The notes: a model not told the origin generated them from the letters alone. 64,000 nucleotides of DNA from Streptomyces roseoverticillatus (GCF_000719265.1 NZ_JOFL01000016.1:124001-188000); one strand, 5' to 3'; shown: positions 1-7,908, counted from the first letter of the stretch. A program made the numbers and translations.

Positions 1-188
1 TCCTTCTGCTTCAGGCCCTCTCGGGCCCCTGTTGGTCATGCGTTGGACACGTGACCAACCCTCCTCGGAGACTTCCGTCCCTGGTCAGGCTTCCCGGACG
101 TCGCCACGGGGCTACGCCCGGTCTGCACGGCGTACGTGACCACGTACCGGGGGTGGGCTGGGGCGGTCGGGACCTGTTTATGCAAGGA

Positions 189-221
189 CACGCATAGTCG
201 CGTTCACGCATAGACGCGTAG
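189..221. promoter_or_regulatory. Direct-repeat element upstream of the DUF6879/XRE operon
   Basis: The 9-mer CACGCATAG occurs at 189-197 and again at 205-213, a 16-bp period, and a related ACGCGTAG follows at 214-221. The block lies 60-100 nt upstream of the first gene of the small regulatory operon, in a stretch with no supported gene. The repeats are seen directly. Calling them an operator, perhaps for the XRE protein encoded by the operon, is inference. Confidence 0.4.
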
Positions 222-284
222 CGTCACCCCCTCTACTGTCGTTGGGCAGGCGACCCAAACGGGGCCTGAGCAAGGGGGTTTGAC

Positions 285-494
285 ATGTCCGAACATTCGG
301 CTCTCACCCGGCTCACGGGCAACGGCAACGGCGAGTGCGGAGAGAAGGACTGCCCGAACGTGTATCGCACGGCGACCGGATCGTTCGTGGTGCAGGGCGG
401 CGTGTCCGACGCCTTCACCCCGCCCGCGGGTGAAGGGCTTGTGGAAATCCCGGAGGCGGTTCTCAGGGAGGCAATCCGTGCACTTGGATGGTGA
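285..494 (+). CDS. Small DUF6879-associated protein
   Basis: This 69-aa protein is the first gene of a three-gene overlapping set. The ATG at 285 is preceded by a clear AAGGGGG ribosome binding site. The sequence has a CGEKDCPNVYRT segment and ends in EIPEAVLREAIRALGW. This is the pattern of the short proteins that commonly sit just ahead of DUF6879 genes in Streptomyces. The two cysteines at about residues 18 and 23 could bind metal or form a disulfide. Its stop codon (492-494) lies inside the next gene, which starts at 478, so the two are probably translationally coupled. The molecular function is unknown. Gene reality is well supported by the RBS, length and context. Confidence 0.75.
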   Translation: MSEHSALTRLTGNGNGECGEKDCPNVYRTATGSFVVQGGVSDAFTPPAGEGLVEIPEAVLREAIRALGW

Positions 495-993
495 CGCGTG
501 GAATGACTGCTTCGATTCCATGGAGCGTGAGGCGTGGCGGCTGGAAACGCTTCCCGTCTACACCATGCCCCAGGAAGCGGAGAAGCTGAAGCGCTTCCTC
601 GCCGGGGATAATTCTCCGGACGATTACACGTCGGCCTGGATGGATGAGGTCCGGCAGTGGGCCTCGGAAGGAAAGGGCGTCGGCAGGGTACACGTCGTGA
701 CCCGCCCGCTCTCCGACTACCTTCGGTTCGAGTTCGAGTACTACTACCGGCACCACGTGAAGGCGGGCGAGGACATCCGCATTATCGACCTCACCGACCG
801 GGAGAACCCCGGGCTGCCGGACCAGGATTTCTGGATGTTCGATGAGTCCAAAGTGGTCCTGATGAACTACCGGGGAGACGGGACGCAGATCAACCGGGAA
901 CTGTACGAGGGCGACCCGGAGCCGTACCGGCAATGGAAACGGATTGCCGTTGCCGAATCCGTGCCGTTCCTGGAGTACGTGAGCAGCGAGTGA
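478..993 (+). CDS. DUF6879 domain protein
   Basis: This is a 171-aa soluble protein of the DUF6879 family, whose members accompany XRE regulators in many actinomycetes. Family hallmarks visible here are MEREAWRLETLPVYTMPQE near the N-terminus, RPLSDYLRFEFEYYYRHHV in the middle, and GLPDQDFWMFDESKVVLMNY toward the C-terminus. The frame is open further upstream, but I chose GTG 478 because an AGGGAGG ribosome binding site lies at about 464-471 and the family begins near here. The gene overlaps the preceding small gene by 17 nt and the XRE gene by four (GTGA at 990-993), giving a tightly coupled operon. The biochemical role is unknown. A part in signalling with the XRE protein is inference from context. 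Confidence 0.88.
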   Translation: MHLDGDAWNDCFDSMEREAWRLETLPVYTMPQEAEKLKRFLAGDNSPDDYTSAWMDEVRQWASEGKGVGRVHVVTRPLSDYLRFEFEYYYRHHVKAGEDIRIIDLTDRENPGLPDQDFWMFDESKVVLMNYRGDGTQINRELYEGDPEPYRQWKRIAVAESVPFLEYVSSE

Positions 994-1823
994 CGTTCGA
1001 TCCTCAACAGCTCGGGCAGCCGAAACAGGAACTTGCTGCCCTGCTGAAAGAACTACGCAAGCGAGCCGGCCTCACTGGGGATCGGCTCGCTCGGCGTTGC
1101 AACATGTCCCAATCGAAGATCAGTCGGATCGAGAATGAGAAAGCTCAGCCGAGTCTGCTGGACCTGGAAAGAATCCTCCGGGCCGTCGTGGCGCCGCCCG
1201 AGGCCATCGAGGAGGTCATCGCCCTCGCGAGGCTGGCCAACACCGAATGGCAAGACCTGCGCTCGCTGAGGCGTAGGGGCCTGGAGAAGAAGCAGACTGA
1301 ACTTGCGGCCCTTGAATCCTCGTCTACGGAGTTCCGCTTCTTCCTGCTCTCGATGATTACAGGACTGCTGTCCACCCCTGAGTACATCCGGGCTAGCCTC
1401 GCCCATTCACCGGCCGATGTCACTAAGACGATCGCGAGGAAGCTGGAGCGGCAGGAAGTTCTTTACGACACAAAGAAGCATTTTACCTTCATCTTGACTG
1501 AGCAGGCTGCGAGGTGGCCGCTCCTGTCCCCGGCCGCGATGGCGATGCAGATCGACCGACTGGCCTCGCTAACCCACCTTACGAACGTGAAGCTCGGTGT
1601 AATCCCTATCACGGGATACAAGCCCATGGCTCCGATGGACACCTTCACCATCTATGACAACACGCTGGCCACTGTGGAGAACACGACCGGTGTTGTGATC
1701 CTGAGGGATCCAAGAGACATCGAAATGCATCTGGAGCTGTTCTCCACGCTGGAGGGTTATGCCTTGTTCGGGAAGGAAGCACGAGCCTTGTTGGCGGAGT
1801 GGTCCGCCGCTTGCCGTTCATGA
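990..1823 (+). CDS. XRE family transcriptional regulator with DUF5753 domain
   Basis: This 277-aa regulator has a helix-turn-helix at about residues 15-65 (LRKRAGLTGDRLARRCNMSQ, then SKISRIENEKAQPS). A DUF5753-type C-terminal domain with the LLSTPEYIRASL segment follows. The architecture is the WhiJ/AbaA-like class of Streptomyces regulators, which usually work with small partner proteins. GTG 990 is chosen because it overlaps the TGA of the DUF6879 gene, a classical coupling arrangement. The longer open frame from 933 would overlap that gene by 60 nt. Its direct target is not shown. The neighbouring peptide/oxygenase genes, which start about 160-400 nt downstream on the same strand, are the natural candidates. 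Confidence 0.9.
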   Translation: MTFDPQQLGQPKQELAALLKELRKRAGLTGDRLARRCNMSQSKISRIENEKAQPSLLDLERILRAVVAPPEAIEEVIALARLANTEWQDLRSLRRRGLEKKQTELAALESSSTEFRFFLLSMITGLLSTPEYIRASLAHSPADVTKTIARKLERQEVLYDTKKHFTFILTEQAARWPLLSPAAMAMQIDRLASLTHLTNVKLGVIPITGYKPMAPMDTFTIYDNTLATVENTTGVVILRDPRDIEMHLELFSTLEGYALFGKEARALLAEWSAACRS

Positions 1824-1983
1824 TCTTTAGTCCATGACGGGAAAGAACTACACAGCCGCCGTTTTCCGGGTCAATGATTTCCTCCATGGCGGCGACCGAG
1901 CGAAATGAGAAGAGAGTCCGCGGCGGCCGGGGCCGGTTGCTGGATTACCGGCGGACGTTCGGCCCTGATGGTGGTGTGCGCTC

Positions 1984-2214
1984 ATGACCGGGCGCATGAC
2001 TCTGCGGGTGTCGTACGCCGGTGGCCGGACGTACGGTCCGGTGCGCACGGTGAAGGTGAACCCACGCAACGGGCCGCTCTACCTGGCCATGCTCCTCGGC
2101 GCCCTGGTCCTGATTCTCGCCGGAACCCTTGCGATCCGGTTGCCGCCGCGCTCGCCGCTGTCCCTTTGCTTCCTGCCGGATTCCCGGCGGGAGTTCCCGA
2201 GAAGAGAGAGGTAG
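1984..2214 (+). CDS. Possible small membrane protein
   Basis: This 76-aa open frame holds one convincing hydrophobic segment (GPLYLAMLLGALVLILAGTL, about residues 30-49). It is preceded by a basic N-terminal part and followed by an Arg-rich tail. It ends 5 nt before the peptide gene at 2220, which would suit an operon. The ribosome binding site is weak and I recognise no family. Overlapping frames are also open in this GC-rich stretch, so it could be a chance ORF. If real, a transporter-like or immunity role for the peptide locus is conceivable, but nothing in the sequence shows this. Confidence 0.35.
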   Translation: MTGRMTLRVSYAGGRTYGPVRTVKVNPRNGPLYLAMLLGALVLILAGTLAIRLPPRSPLSLCFLPDSRREFPRRER

Positions 2215-2219
2215 GTCCG

Positions 2220-2357
2220 ATGGTGGAAGAGAACACCACTTCGGTTGCCCCCGAGGGGGGTGGCCTGCTCGTCGCAAAGCGGAAGATCGTGGCCGCACGC
2301 ACCCGCGCCGAGCAGGAGTCTGACGTCAGCAGTGGCCGTTCCGACGGCAACGACTGA
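2220..2357 (+). CDS. 45-aa peptide, candidate RiPP precursor
   Basis: ATG 2220 follows a GAGAGAGG purine-rich ribosome binding site and gives a 45-aa peptide. It begins MVEENTTSVAPEGGGLLV, has a basic middle (AKRKIVAARTRAEQE) and ends in the polar tail SDVSSGRSDGND. There are no cysteines, aromatic residues or membrane segment. It lies 14 nt ahead of a 2-oxoglutarate oxygenase gene, followed by a reductase and a phosphotransferase gene, on the same strand. This small-peptide-plus-tailoring-enzyme layout is typical of ribosomally made, modified peptides. A leader/core split (core near the Ser/Asp/Arg-rich C-terminus) is inference. I do not recognise the peptide family. It could instead be a small regulatory protein. 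Confidence 0.55.
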   Translation: MVEENTTSVAPEGGGLLVAKRKIVAARTRAEQESDVSSGRSDGND

Positions 2358-2371
2358 CAGGAGCGCCCACG

Positions 2372-2822
2372 TTGCCTGATGCAGCCACGTGGGCGGGGCG
2401 TCTGGGCGGGGACAGGTTCCTCGCCCAGACGTACCACCGCTCCTACGCGCACTTCCCCGGAGTTGCCGACACGGCGGGCCTGTTCTCCTGGGACGACCTG
2501 AACCGGATCATCGCCACCCAGCGACTGGAGCCGCCCCGGCTGCGCCTGTCGGCTGACGGCGAGATGGTCCCGCTGCACCGCTACGCGATCCCGACCACGA
2601 ACCGCCGTGCGGTCACCTGGTCCCGTATCCAACCGTCCGACTTCCACGCCCAGCTCAGAGACGGGGCGTCGCTGGTCCTCGATGCGCTGGAGAAGATCCA
2701 CCCCGCCGTGGGGGCGGCTGCCGAGGGGCTGGCGCGCTTCCTCGGGACTTCCGTGCAGGCCAACGTGTACGCCTCGTGGACGGAGAGGGAAGGCTTCGGC
2801 CGGCACTGGGACGACCATGATG
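2372..2822 (+). CDS. JmjC/cupin-type 2-oxoglutarate oxygenase, exon 1 (split by group II intron)
   Basis: This is the N-terminal 150 codons, plus one base of codon 151, of a ribosomal-oxygenase-like cupin protein. A TTG start at 2372 is preceded by ACAGGAGCG. The exon ends right after HWDDHD (residues 145-150), where His145 and Asp147 correspond to the first two Fe(II) ligands (HxD motif). The group II intron begins with GTGCG at 2823. Read without splicing, the frame stops at 2833, giving a truncated protein without the second metal-binding histidine. Splicing to base 5339 gives a continuous 395-aa protein reading ...HWDDHDVVVVQLHGSKRW, the normal sequence of the family. The substrate may be the peptide encoded just upstream (inference). 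Confidence 0.85.
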
Positions 2823-3491
2823 GTGCGAGCTGAAAGCTGCTCTGCCCAGTGGCGGCGGGCTGAGGTGGCCCGTCGCTCCGGCTAAGTGATCACGTAGCCG
2901 GTCTCCCAGGGAGCGAACTTCGCTGGTAACAGCGGGGGAAGAAGCCTCCCGGAAAGCCTCAAGGGCAGCACCGAGCCATGGTGAAGCCACAGGGCGGGGA
3001 GAAGATCTGACGGACGAATACAAGTGAATCCCTGATGAAGCCTCGTCATCGTCAAACCGCGTCATGGCAAGCAATCGGCGGTTAATGGCCCACCGGGTTG
3101 CAAAGCCCAAAGTGGCCGTCCGGGTCGTCGTCCGGTCGGCACGATCACCACCGGGTCCGGGGTAAAGGGGACGTCCTCGCAGGTCGCATCTGGAAAGAGT
3201 GGAACAGCGAAACCCCGTAGGAGTCCGCAGCGGATGCGCTGCGGTAAGCCGAGGGTAACCGGAGCAGAACTCTCCTGCGGGAACAGGAAGACCCGAGAAG
3301 CGAATGCCGCTGGGGCGAAAGCCCAGGGGAACACGCAGAGTTCGGCACCTCAGCCGCTGCGCATAACCCGGCGGATACCGGTCCAAGTGGCCGGGCTCGA
3401 AAGGGAGCCCACGCGGGTCTGGTGGGTCCTTGAGGACACGAAGTCTCAAAAGCCATAACCAGTAGCCGAGTTGGACAACGAAGGAGGCGAC

Positions 3492-5252
3492 ATGGAAGCA
3501 GTAGCCGACGTGGCGCTGCCTGCGCTGAACGAGGAGCTGGACGACGCCGAAGCCTGGCACAGCATCGACTGGGGCAAGGCGGAGCGAGACGTACGGCGGA
3601 TGAGGCAGCGGATCTTCAAGGCCGCGCAAGATGGGGACCTCAAGAAGGTCCGTAATCTCCAGAAGCTCATGCTCAGGTCGCGGGCGAACATCCTTGTGAG
3701 CGTTCGCCGCGTGACCCAGCTGAGCGCAGGGTGCCGTACTCCCGGAGTGGACGGGCTCAGGGCGCTGGAGCCGGCGGACCGGGGGAGGTTGGCGAGGACA
3801 CTCGCCGACGAACCCGCAGCCGACGCCAAGCCGGTACGGCGAGTGCACATTCCGAAGGCGGACGGGAAGACCCGCCCGCTCGGCATCCCGACGATTCGGG
3901 ACCGGGCGCAACAGGCCAGGGTCAAGAACGCCCTGGAGCCTGAATGGGAGGCGCGGTTCGAGGGGAAGAGCTACGGCTTTCGCCCCGGCCGCAGCTGTCA
4001 CGACGCGATCGAGAAGATTTTCCGGCTCACAGCGCGCAGCACAGCTCGCCGCACGTGGGTCCTCGACGCCGACCTGGCGGCGGCCTTCGACAGGGTCAAC
4101 CACGACCGTCTGATGGAGACCATTGACGGATTCCCCGCTGCGGCGGCGATCCGGCGATGGTTGAAGGCCGGTGTGATGGAGAACGGACGGTTCGCGCCGA
4201 CAGAGGAAGGAACTCCTCAAGGCGGCGTCATCAGTCCGCTCCTCCTGAACATTGCGCTGCACGGCATGGGAGCCGCCATCGGTGACCTTGACTCTCACGC
4301 GAAATCGCAGAGGGACAAGGTGCCGCTCCTGGTCCGGTACGCCGACGACTTCGCCGTGTTCTGCACGTCGAAGAACGAGGCCGAATGGGCGCGGGAGCAA
4401 CTGGCGCAATGGCTTGAGCCTCGCGGGCTGACCATCCACCCAGAGAAGACACGCATTGTCCAACTGGCGGATGGCTTCGACTTCCTCGGCTTCAACGTGA
4501 GGAAGTACGGCCCGAAGACGCTCATCAAGCCGAGCGCCAAGGCGGTGGAAAAGGTCAAGGAAAAGATCCGTCTGGTGATTGAGAGCAGTCCGACACAGGA
4601 CGCACTCATCCAGCGACTCAACCCCTTGATCAAGGGCTGGGCCACCTACTATCGCGGCGCGGTAGCCAAGGAGACCTTCACGGACCTGGACCACTTCGTG
4701 TGGCACAGGACGTGGCGGTGGGCCCTGCGGAGGCACCCGAGGAAGCGCCGGACCTGGGTCAAGGAACGGTACTTCGGACGTCTCCACCCTGGACGGAACG
4801 ACCACTGGGTATTCGGAGACCGCGACAGCGGGCGAATCCTGCACAAGTTCGCCTGGACCAGAATTCAAAGGCACATCCCAGTCAAGGGCACCTCATCCAA
4901 GGATGACCCGAGCCTGGACGAATACTGGGCCGCTCGAACTCGCAAGCGCAGGCATCCGGAGGCTGACGGAAAGCTCAACGTCAACCTCGCCGCCAAGCAA
5001 AAGGGGTTGTGCCCGCTCTGCGGGCTGGACCTGATCGCGGGAGCGGGATACGAGCCCGAATCCGTTCGCGAATGGGCGGACTGGTTCAAGGCCGTGCACC
5101 GCACCCTCAACAGGCACCACCTGGTCTACCGATCACTCGGCGGCAGCGACAAGCCGTCCAATCTCATGCTCATCCACGCTGACTGTCACCGGAGCCATCA
5201 CGCCGGAGACAAGAAGCGCGGACCCCTGGAGGTCAATCATGCGCGGTCCTAG
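3492..5252 (+). CDS. ltrA: Group II intron reverse transcriptase/maturase with HNH endonuclease domain
   Basis: This 586-aa multifunctional intron protein assists RNA splicing and copies the intron during retrohoming. ATG 3492 is chosen for its AAGGAGG ribosome binding site; an in-frame TTG at 3471 lacks one. Visible domains in order are RT blocks (RRVHIPKADGKTRPLGIPTI, YGFRPGRSCHDAI, GTPQGGVISPLL), the catalytic YADD at residues 283-286, a maturase/GIIM segment (LIQRLNPLIKGWATYYRG), and a C-terminal HNH nuclease. The nuclease has CPLC at residues 507-510 and HHLVYRSLGGSDKPSNL with a later Cys/His. All hallmark residues are present, so the protein looks active. It lies wholly within the intron. 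Confidence 0.95.
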   Translation: MEAVADVALPALNEELDDAEAWHSIDWGKAERDVRRMRQRIFKAAQDGDLKKVRNLQKLMLRSRANILVSVRRVTQLSAGCRTPGVDGLRALEPADRGRLARTLADEPAADAKPVRRVHIPKADGKTRPLGIPTIRDRAQQARVKNALEPEWEARFEGKSYGFRPGRSCHDAIEKIFRLTARSTARRTWVLDADLAAAFDRVNHDRLMETIDGFPAAAAIRRWLKAGVMENGRFAPTEEGTPQGGVISPLLLNIALHGMGAAIGDLDSHAKSQRDKVPLLVRYADDFAVFCTSKNEAEWAREQLAQWLEPRGLTIHPEKTRIVQLADGFDFLGFNVRKYGPKTLIKPSAKAVEKVKEKIRLVIESSPTQDALIQRLNPLIKGWATYYRGAVAKETFTDLDHFVWHRTWRWALRRHPRKRRTWVKERYFGRLHPGRNDHWVFGDRDSGRILHKFAWTRIQRHIPVKGTSSKDDPSLDEYWAARTRKRRHPEADGKLNVNLAAKQKGLCPLCGLDLIAGAGYEPESVREWADWFKAVHRTLNRHHLVYRSLGGSDKPSNLMLIHADCHRSHHAGDKKRGPLEVNHARS

Positions 5253-5262
5253 GGACCTGCTT

Positions 5263-5297
5263 GAGCCGGATGCGCCGAGAGGTGCACGTCCGGTTCT
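5263..5297 (+). ncRNA. Group II intron domain V
   Basis: The 34-35-nt hairpin starts with GAGCCGGA and closes with TCCGGTTC (eight pairs including one G-U). A short bulge, an upper stem TGCGCC/GGTGCA and a GAGA tetraloop complete it. The AGC catalytic triad is at nucleotides 2-4. This is the most conserved group II intron element and forms the splicing active site. It lies directly downstream of the maturase stop codon and is followed by the domain VI hairpin that ends at the 3' splice site. Confidence 0.93.
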
Positions 5298-5338
5298 GAG
5301 GGGGGCTCCTCCGCAGCAATGCGGAGGGCCTACCCGAC

Positions 5339-6075
5339 TCGTGGTGGTCCAACTGCACGGATCGAAGCGGTGGCGCCTGTGGGGGATGACCCGTGAGGCG
5401 CCCGCCTTCCGGGACGTGGAGTCGCCGGAGGAGCCGGAGGGCGACCCGGTGGCGGACCTCGTTCTGTCCCCGGGTGACGTGCTCTACCTGCCGCGCGGCT
5501 GGTGGCACTCGGTCACCGCTGACCAGGGGACGGAATCCCTTCACCTCACGTTCGGCACGGTCCCGCACACGGGCGCTGACCTGATGCTATGGGTTGTCGA
5601 TCAGCTCCGGGCGTCCCTCGCGTTGCGCAGGGACATTCCGCGCTTCGGCTCGCTGGCGGAACAGTCGGACTTCATCGACACCGTGCGCCGTGAGGTGGCC
5701 GACATGATGGCGGACCCGCGCCTCGTGGAGCGATGGGCGGAGTCGATCGACACGACTGACCTGGGCCACGCGATCCCGTCCCTGCCGTACGTGGACGGGC
5801 TCCCCGCACGGGGGGAGATCACGGTCAAGCTCACGGCTCCGAGGGGTCGCCTGACGGCGAACCGCGAACAGGGCACGGTCACCTTCTCGGCGGCCGGTAC
5901 CGCGTGGGACTTCGCCGAGTCCGCCGCGCCCGCGCTGGGCACGTTGCTGACCAACCAGCCGACCACACTGGGCGAGATGGCCGACTCCGCCGGGCTGGAG
6001 GTCGAGGAGGTGGCCGAACTGGTCTCCGCCCTCATCGACGGCCATGCCGTCGCAGTAGTGGGGACGGCGCTGTGA
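5339..6075 (+). CDS. JmjC/cupin-type 2-oxoglutarate oxygenase, exon 2
   Basis: This is the C-terminal part, residues 151-395 of the spliced protein. It opens with VVVVQLHGSKRWRLWG, the strand that normally follows the HxD motif. The second ferrous-iron histidine is His207 in GDVLYLPRGWWHSV. After residue 220 come the helical and winged-helix-like regions seen in ROX-type (YcfD/MINA53-like) oxygenases. The frame is open upstream into the intron, but that part is intron sequence, so the exon starts at 5339. Such enzymes use 2-oxoglutarate, O2 and Fe(II) to hydroxylate protein or peptide side chains. The stop at 6073-6075 overlaps the GTG of the aldo/keto reductase gene, so the two are coupled. 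Confidence 0.87.
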
Positions 6076-6977
6076 CCGCCGCGCTCTCCCTGGGAACATA
6101 CCGCGTGCGTGCCGTCAGTCAGGCGGCACGCAGCGCCCTGGCTGCCGGTAGCCCCTGGGTGGACACGGCCCCCAACTATGCCCATGGCCGGGCGCATGAG
6201 GAACTGCGCCCAGTTCTCGGGGAGTACCCGACCGTTCGAGTAGCCACGAAGACAGGGTTCTTCACGGCGGAACAAGGGCGCAGCGCCCTGGCTGACGGCG
6301 TGCTCAGCCAAGGCGAGGCGGCCGGTAGGCACAGCCTTGAACGGAGCTTCGTCCGCTGGCAGACGGAGCGCTCGTTGGCCGCACTCGGGCGCGTGGACCT
6401 GGTGTTCGTGCACAACCCTGAGCACCACGGGCACGGCCTCGACCGTGCGGCTCTGCACGGGCGTGTGCGGGAAGCCTTCACGGCGCTGGAGGAGGTTGCC
6501 CATGCGGGCAGGATCGGCGGTTACGGCGTCGCCACCTGGTCGGGCCTGGCCTCCGGAGCGTTCAGCATCCTCGAGTTGCTCGCGCTCGCCCGGCAGGCGG
6601 CGGGTTCCTCCGGGCATCACTTCACGGGGTTGCAGATGCCCGTCAGCCTCATCATGGATGCCCCGATCACGCAAGCCCTGAACGGCGGCGGTCCGCTGGT
6701 GCAGGCGGAGGACGCGGGGCTGATCACGTTCGGCTCCGCGCCCCTGCACGGGGGCGAACTTCTTGATGCCATGACACCCGGATTGGTGAACCTCATCCGC
6801 CCCGGCCTGTCGGCCGCAGCCGCTGCCCTGCTGGCCGCCGGCTCGTGTCCTGGCCTCGATGTCGTCCTGACTTCCGCGAGCACCCGCGAGCACTGGGACG
6901 ATGCGGCCAAGGCTCTGGCTGCGCCTCTGACGGCCCAGGAACTCAGGAGGGTGACGGATGAACTCGCCGGTGAATAA
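6072..6977 (+). CDS. Aldo/keto reductase family protein
   Basis: This is a 301-aa NAD(P)H-dependent oxidoreductase of the aldo/keto reductase superfamily. The catalytic set is visible: Asp31 and Tyr36 (VDTAPNYAHG), Lys60 (VATKTGFF) and a histidine in LVFVHNPEHHG. GTG 6072 is preferred over the more upstream open frame because it overlaps the oxygenase TGA (GTGA), indicating translational coupling. It starts directly after the 2-oxoglutarate oxygenase gene and overlaps the phosphotransferase gene by 20 nt, so it belongs to the same putative peptide-tailoring operon. A likely role is to reduce a carbonyl made during tailoring, which is inference. The substrate is unknown. Confidence 0.88.
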   Translation: MTAALSLGTYRVRAVSQAARSALAAGSPWVDTAPNYAHGRAHEELRPVLGEYPTVRVATKTGFFTAEQGRSALADGVLSQGEAAGRHSLERSFVRWQTERSLAALGRVDLVFVHNPEHHGHGLDRAALHGRVREAFTALEEVAHAGRIGGYGVATWSGLASGAFSILELLALARQAAGSSGHHFTGLQMPVSLIMDAPITQALNGGGPLVQAEDAGLITFGSAPLHGGELLDAMTPGLVNLIRPGLSAAAAALLAAGSCPGLDVVLTSASTREHWDDAAKALAAPLTAQELRRVTDELAGE

Positions 6978-7812
6978 GGAGGTACAGACCCTGATGGAGG
7001 CTGCCCACGACCGGGTGGCCAAGGCACTGGGTCTCACGTGCACGGGGCCGCCGGCATGGGGCTTCCTCGGTGTGACCCTCGGGCGTCGAGCGGGGGACCG
7101 GTGGCTACGGGTGAGCCGGACGGCGAAGAGGAACGCGGGCAGGAAGTGGGGGGAGGGCATCGTCGGTGCCTCTGAGCTGGTACCTGAAAGTGTCCCGCGC
7201 CCCCGCCTGCACGGGGTGCACGACTGGACTGACGGCGAGTGGGCTTTCGAGGTCGAAGTCCTCGACTACCTCACGCAACCCGTGGTGTCCCCGGACCGGG
7301 CCGACATCGAGCACGACCCCGGGTTTCCTGACGAGTGGTGGGCGGACCTCCGGCAAGCCCTTGCCCTGCTCGCTGAAGCGGAGGGAGTGAAGGTGACCGT
7401 CCGAGACGGGTGGATCGAACGGGCCTTCCCCCAGTTCCTCGGCGTCCCGGCCCCCACCACGGTGGAGCGGGTGACAGGTCACGGCGACCTGCACTGGGGC
7501 AACCTCACCGAAGCACCCCTGTGCCTGCTGGACTGGGAGCGGTGGGGACTCGTGCCCTTCGGCTACGACGCGGGGCTCCTCCACGCCAATAGCCTGCTCG
7601 TGCCGGACGTTGCCGACCGCATTCGAACGGAGTTCGCGGCGGTTCTCGGCACCCCCGCCGGCCGAATCGGCGAACTCGCCGCATTGGCAGAGATGCTGCA
7701 AGCCGTAGCCCGTGGTTGGTATCCGGACCTTGCGCCCCACCTTGTCGCCCGCGCGGAAGCCCTCACTGGAGTGCACCCGCCCGTCCCGGTGCACTCCGAG
7801 GTGAGCGCATGA
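6958..7812 (+). CDS. APH-type phosphotransferase
   Basis: This 284-aa protein has an aminoglycoside-phosphotransferase/choline-kinase fold. The catalytic loop GHGDLHWGN (H175, D177, N182) and the metal-binding LLDWE (D192) are both present and correctly spaced. ATG 6958 has a GGAGG 7 nt upstream. A second possible start at 6994 has AAGGAGG ahead of it. The gene overlaps the end of the aldo/keto reductase gene. It could phosphorylate the product of the upstream peptide/oxygenase locus, either as a tailoring step or for self-protection. Neither role is shown by sequence alone. It is the last gene of the operon before the recombinase remnant and the tRNA. Confidence 0.85.
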   Translation: MNSPVNKEVQTLMEAAHDRVAKALGLTCTGPPAWGFLGVTLGRRAGDRWLRVSRTAKRNAGRKWGEGIVGASELVPESVPRPRLHGVHDWTDGEWAFEVEVLDYLTQPVVSPDRADIEHDPGFPDEWWADLRQALALLAEAEGVKVTVRDGWIERAFPQFLGVPAPTTVERVTGHGDLHWGNLTEAPLCLLDWERWGLVPFGYDAGLLHANSLLVPDVADRIRTEFAAVLGTPAGRIGELAALAEMLQAVARGWYPDLAPHLVARAEALTGVHPPVPVHSEVSA

Positions 7813-7825
7813 CTGCGCCCCTGTG

Positions 7826-7908
7826 CGCCACTTTCACCGATGTGCCGGTACAAGAGCGCGCGAGATCCCCAGGGCCTTGGCAATGACCGTGACGCTACTG
7901 GCGGGCAT
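7826..7908 (-). pseudogene. Possible remnant of a resolvase/invertase helix-turn-helix
   Basis: Read on the minus strand, one frame gives SSVTVIAKALGISRAL and the adjacent frame continues SRALLYRHIGES. Together they resemble the C-terminal helix-turn-helix of serine recombinases of the Hin/resolvase type. The two parts are in different frames and no catalytic domain is nearby, so this can only be a decayed fragment. It lies between the putative operon and the tRNA-Leu gene, a place where integration functions are often found. The match is short and rests on eye alone. Confidence 0.35.

Larger units (their letters stand above)
2823..5338 (+). mobile_element. Group II intron with encoded maturase
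   Basis: The element is 2,516 nt, from a canonical GTGCG 5' end (2823-2827) to a 3' end of AC (5337-5338). It contains a structured 5' RNA region (2823-3490), an intron-encoded protein (3492-5252), a clear domain V (5263-5297) and a domain VI hairpin (about 5300-5336) with a candidate bulged A in the 3' arm. A candidate EBS1, CATCGT at 3047-3052, can pair with the six exon bases ATGATG (2817-2822) with one G-U wobble. It lies 224 nt into the intron, a plausible position. The intron is in the sense orientation of the oxygenase gene, and excision restores that frame exactly. It is an intact, potentially mobile retroelement. Confidence 0.93.

Noticed and set aside
11..211. 66-codon minus-strand open frame at the left edge
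   Set aside because: No ribosome binding site or family resemblance, and it overlaps the repeat-containing promoter region.
1905..2219. Longer N-terminus in frame with the 45-aa peptide
   Set aside because: The upstream part has shadow-like composition, while ATG 2220 has its own ribosome binding site.
5239..5338. Upstream in-frame start for the oxygenase second half (5239)
   Set aside because: Bases up to 5338 are intron domains V and VI; the apparent start lies in the intron, so that N-terminus is not real protein-coding exon.
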